64,000 nucleotides of DNA, taken from the NCBI GenBank assembly GCA_965112735.1, contig OZ218954.1:2790001-2854000 (forward strand), read 5' to 3'. The notes beneath the pieces are model-generated. The model ran no database searches. It had not been told where the DNA came from and was given only the letters and a program-made list of their open reading frames with translations. This stretch comes from Phaeosaccion multiseriatum. Its lineage: Eukaryota; Ochrophyta, other classes. The translations under genes and the position numbers were made by a program. Each line of letters starts with the position of its first letter. Positions within the stretch are counted from its first letter, which is position 1. Positions 62,232-64,000 of this stretch are shown here, piece after piece.

Positions 62232-64000
62232 GATGGTGAGGCGGTTTCATCTGTTGGTGCCTCTGCTGCTGGCGCTGCTGCTGCTGACCGCTCTTGAGCT
62301 TGAGGCCTTTTGTATTGCTTCGATACGAGGCCCACTGCTTGGACATGCTTTGACTGAAGTCCACCTTGATTCGTCTGCGATGGTTGGGGTGGGACGAAGG
62401 GACGAAGGCGGGCAAGGCGGGCGGCGTAAGCAAGCAGAGCGCCGGCAGCAGAGAGGGAGCACAACGATCAAGATGAGTGAATATGTCGGACGAGCAACAC
62501 GCAAGCGAGCACGCACACGCACACAGACGGGCCTAGCTATCATGCGTTGCTCATTTCCTTGAAGGCCTCCTCACACGCGCACACGTACGCACGTACACAC
62601 ACACACACGCGCACGCACACGCACGCACGCACACACACACACACGCACCAACTCGTACACACGCACGCACCCACACGTATACAAGAAACGCACGCACACA
62701 CATCCACAAAGAGACACGTACCTGTCGTCGATGAGTACGTTGTTCATCTTCCTGTAAGCCTCTTCGCACGCCTCCACTGTTTCGAACTCAACGAAACCGT
62801 AGTTCAGGCTGGTAAGGGAGGGAGGGAGGGAGGGAGAGAGGGAGGAATTGAGGGAGTGTGTGGGTGCATGAGGGGGTGAGTGAGTGAGTGAGTGAGTGAG
62901 TGGGTTCGTGAGTGAGTGAGTGAAGGAGGCGGGGGGGGGGGTGAGTATGTGGCTGATTATATGTGCGCCCCCCCCCTGGCTGACCTGTCGCCCGTGATGT
63001 GGTCTCTGCAGAGCTCAGCTTTGCATGGCCCGAAGCGAGAGAAAATGATCTGTATCCACCGACCGGAAAGAGCGCAAGGGAGAGGGAGTAAGAGAGTGTG
63101 GCAAGCAGAAGGAGGGGCAGGAGGGAAGGGTTGACCGGATAGCGGGCAGAGGGTAGAGTGGAAAAGAGGAGGGGGTGCGAATGGGATGGATGATTGGTCT
63201 CTCGCACAACCAACCGTACAGACACAGACACACGCGCTCCAATCGTTCAGCTCCCTATCTCCCTCCCTCCCTCTGTCCCCTGTATCACCAACTGCCCACC
63301 CTTACCTCTAGATCGTCATCGGTTGTGACGGGATTGATCTTACAAATGAAAAGAACGTTCTCCGGGGGGGCCATGTCAGCGTCGGGTACATCTCCGATCA
63401 TCTCCAGGACAGCAGCGTGGCTCTTCGCCTCCTTCTCACGGATTGACTTCTCGAGCTCCGCGGAGGACTTGGCGTCTCCCTCTCCGATCTTGTGTGGGGG
63501 GAAGGAGGGGAGGGGAGGGAGGGAGGGAGGAAGGGAGGGGGGAGAGGGAGGAATGGAAGGAGGGAGGGAGGAAGGGAGGGGGGGGATTCATCAGCAGCGC
63601 CCCCACTTCAATAGAGGAGGGGGGGGGGGGGGGGGTCGGAGGAGTGCGTGCGAGCGTGAATGGCAGTAGATGGCAATAGATGGCCGCCGAGAGCAGATTG
63701 CAGAGCAGATAGCACACCGTACCTTCTCGTGCACGCCGATTCGGGGAGGAAGTTTCTCCTCTTCGGGTTTGTCTCGAGTGGGGGAGGCTTTTGAAGCGAC
63801 AAAAGCAAAGGCGATGCAAGGCCGAGTGGAGGGGAGGGGAGAAAGGCAGAGGAAAGGGGGGGAGAGGAGGAAGAGGAGGAGGAGGAGGAGGAGGAGGCGG
63901 AGGAGGAGGAGGAGGAGGAGGAGGAGGAGGAGGAGGGAAGGGGAGGCGGCCCATCAGATGAGAGTGGCGTCGCTACACATCACCCAGCGCCTCGAGGACA
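61507..64000 (-). CDS. PPIL4: PPIL4-like cyclophilin/RRM protein, C-terminal part
   Basis: Minus-strand exons run from the window edge: >64000..63984, 63787..63723, 63488..63306, 63049..62985, 62808..62722 and 62374..61507. All join in frame. The end of the cyclophilin domain (VLEALG) is only just inside the window. Then come [20 protein letters not shown] and the [79 protein letters not shown]. This is the order of PPIL4, a nuclear spliceosome-associated prolyl isomerase. The last exon is an unusually long Gln-rich then Arg/Ser- and Lys-rich tail ([20 protein letters not shown]), as in SR-type splicing proteins. [12 protein letters not shown] in the tail is a translated dispersed-motif copy. 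Confidence 0.92.
63480..63960 (+). repeat. GGGA- and GGA-rich intron tracts of PPIL4
   Basis: GGGAGGGA-type repeats (63495-63580) and (GAG)n at about 63866-63935 lie in two introns. They are pyrimidine-rich on the sense strand. Confidence 0.85.

Overview
The window is nuclear DNA from an intron-rich eukaryote. Nearly every gene is split into 2 to 10 exons by short GT-AG introns (roughly 70 to 900 bp), and most exon chains below close on reading frame to the base. The best fit is a photosynthetic stramenopile (ochrophyte-type alga). A homogentisate prenyltransferase starts with a secretory signal peptide, as expected for a plastid inside extra membranes. DHFR and thymidylate synthase are fused. 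A plant-type BIN4 homologue sits beside a ciliary BBSome gene (BBS5). I cannot name the genus; all gene names rest on recognising the protein sequence by eye.

Layout: Tat-SF1-like splicing factor (+, 5' end outside, to 2301); a hypothetical ORF (-, 3.0-3.7 kb); DHFR-TS (+, 4.26-7.64); F-box-like protein with a putative zinc site (+, 8.46-10.6); a gene-poor stretch with a 121-bp-arm inverted duplication (10.6-12.5); SAM-dependent methyltransferase (-, 12.5-15.1) head-to-head with an F-box-like coiled-coil protein (+, 15.3-19.1); acidic membrane-anchored protein (-, 19.5-21.8) head-to-head with SURF1 (+, 21.9-24.3); low-complexity protein (-, 24.6-25.9) head-to-head with an MFSD5-type transporter (+, 26.2-29.1); NOP53 (-, 30.4-33.0) head-to-head with BBS5 (+, 33.5-36.8); 2H cyclic phosphodiesterase (+, 37.4-39.3); AlkB-like dioxygenase with a zinc finger (-, 39.8-40.8); a weak acidic ORF chain and a decayed LINE-like fragment (41.1-43.2); a 1151-residue coiled-coil protein (-, 43.3-49.6) head-to-head with homogentisate prenyltransferase (+, 49.9-53.8); RAD1 (+, 54.9-58.2); BIN4 (+, 59.2-61.0); and PPIL4 (-, 61.5 to the window end).

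The genes do not form one pathway. They are housekeeping functions in nucleotide synthesis, splicing, ribosome assembly, DNA damage response, cytochrome oxidase assembly, cilia and plastid quinones. They are packed on alternating strands, with five head-to-head pairs separated by 104 to 490 bp.

The non-coding layer is the unusual part. A dispersed motif (TATCACCAACTGCTG and its complement) occurs about 17 times in introns, exons and intergenic DNA, and five intronic copies lie about 30-60 nt upstream of a 3' splice site. Several tandem arrays begin at a 5' splice site and reiterate the donor sequence. Three local inverted duplications, a foldback family with CGGCCCCTGACA termini, a hairpin minisatellite with terminal inverted repeats, and a MITE abutting a stop codon are also present.
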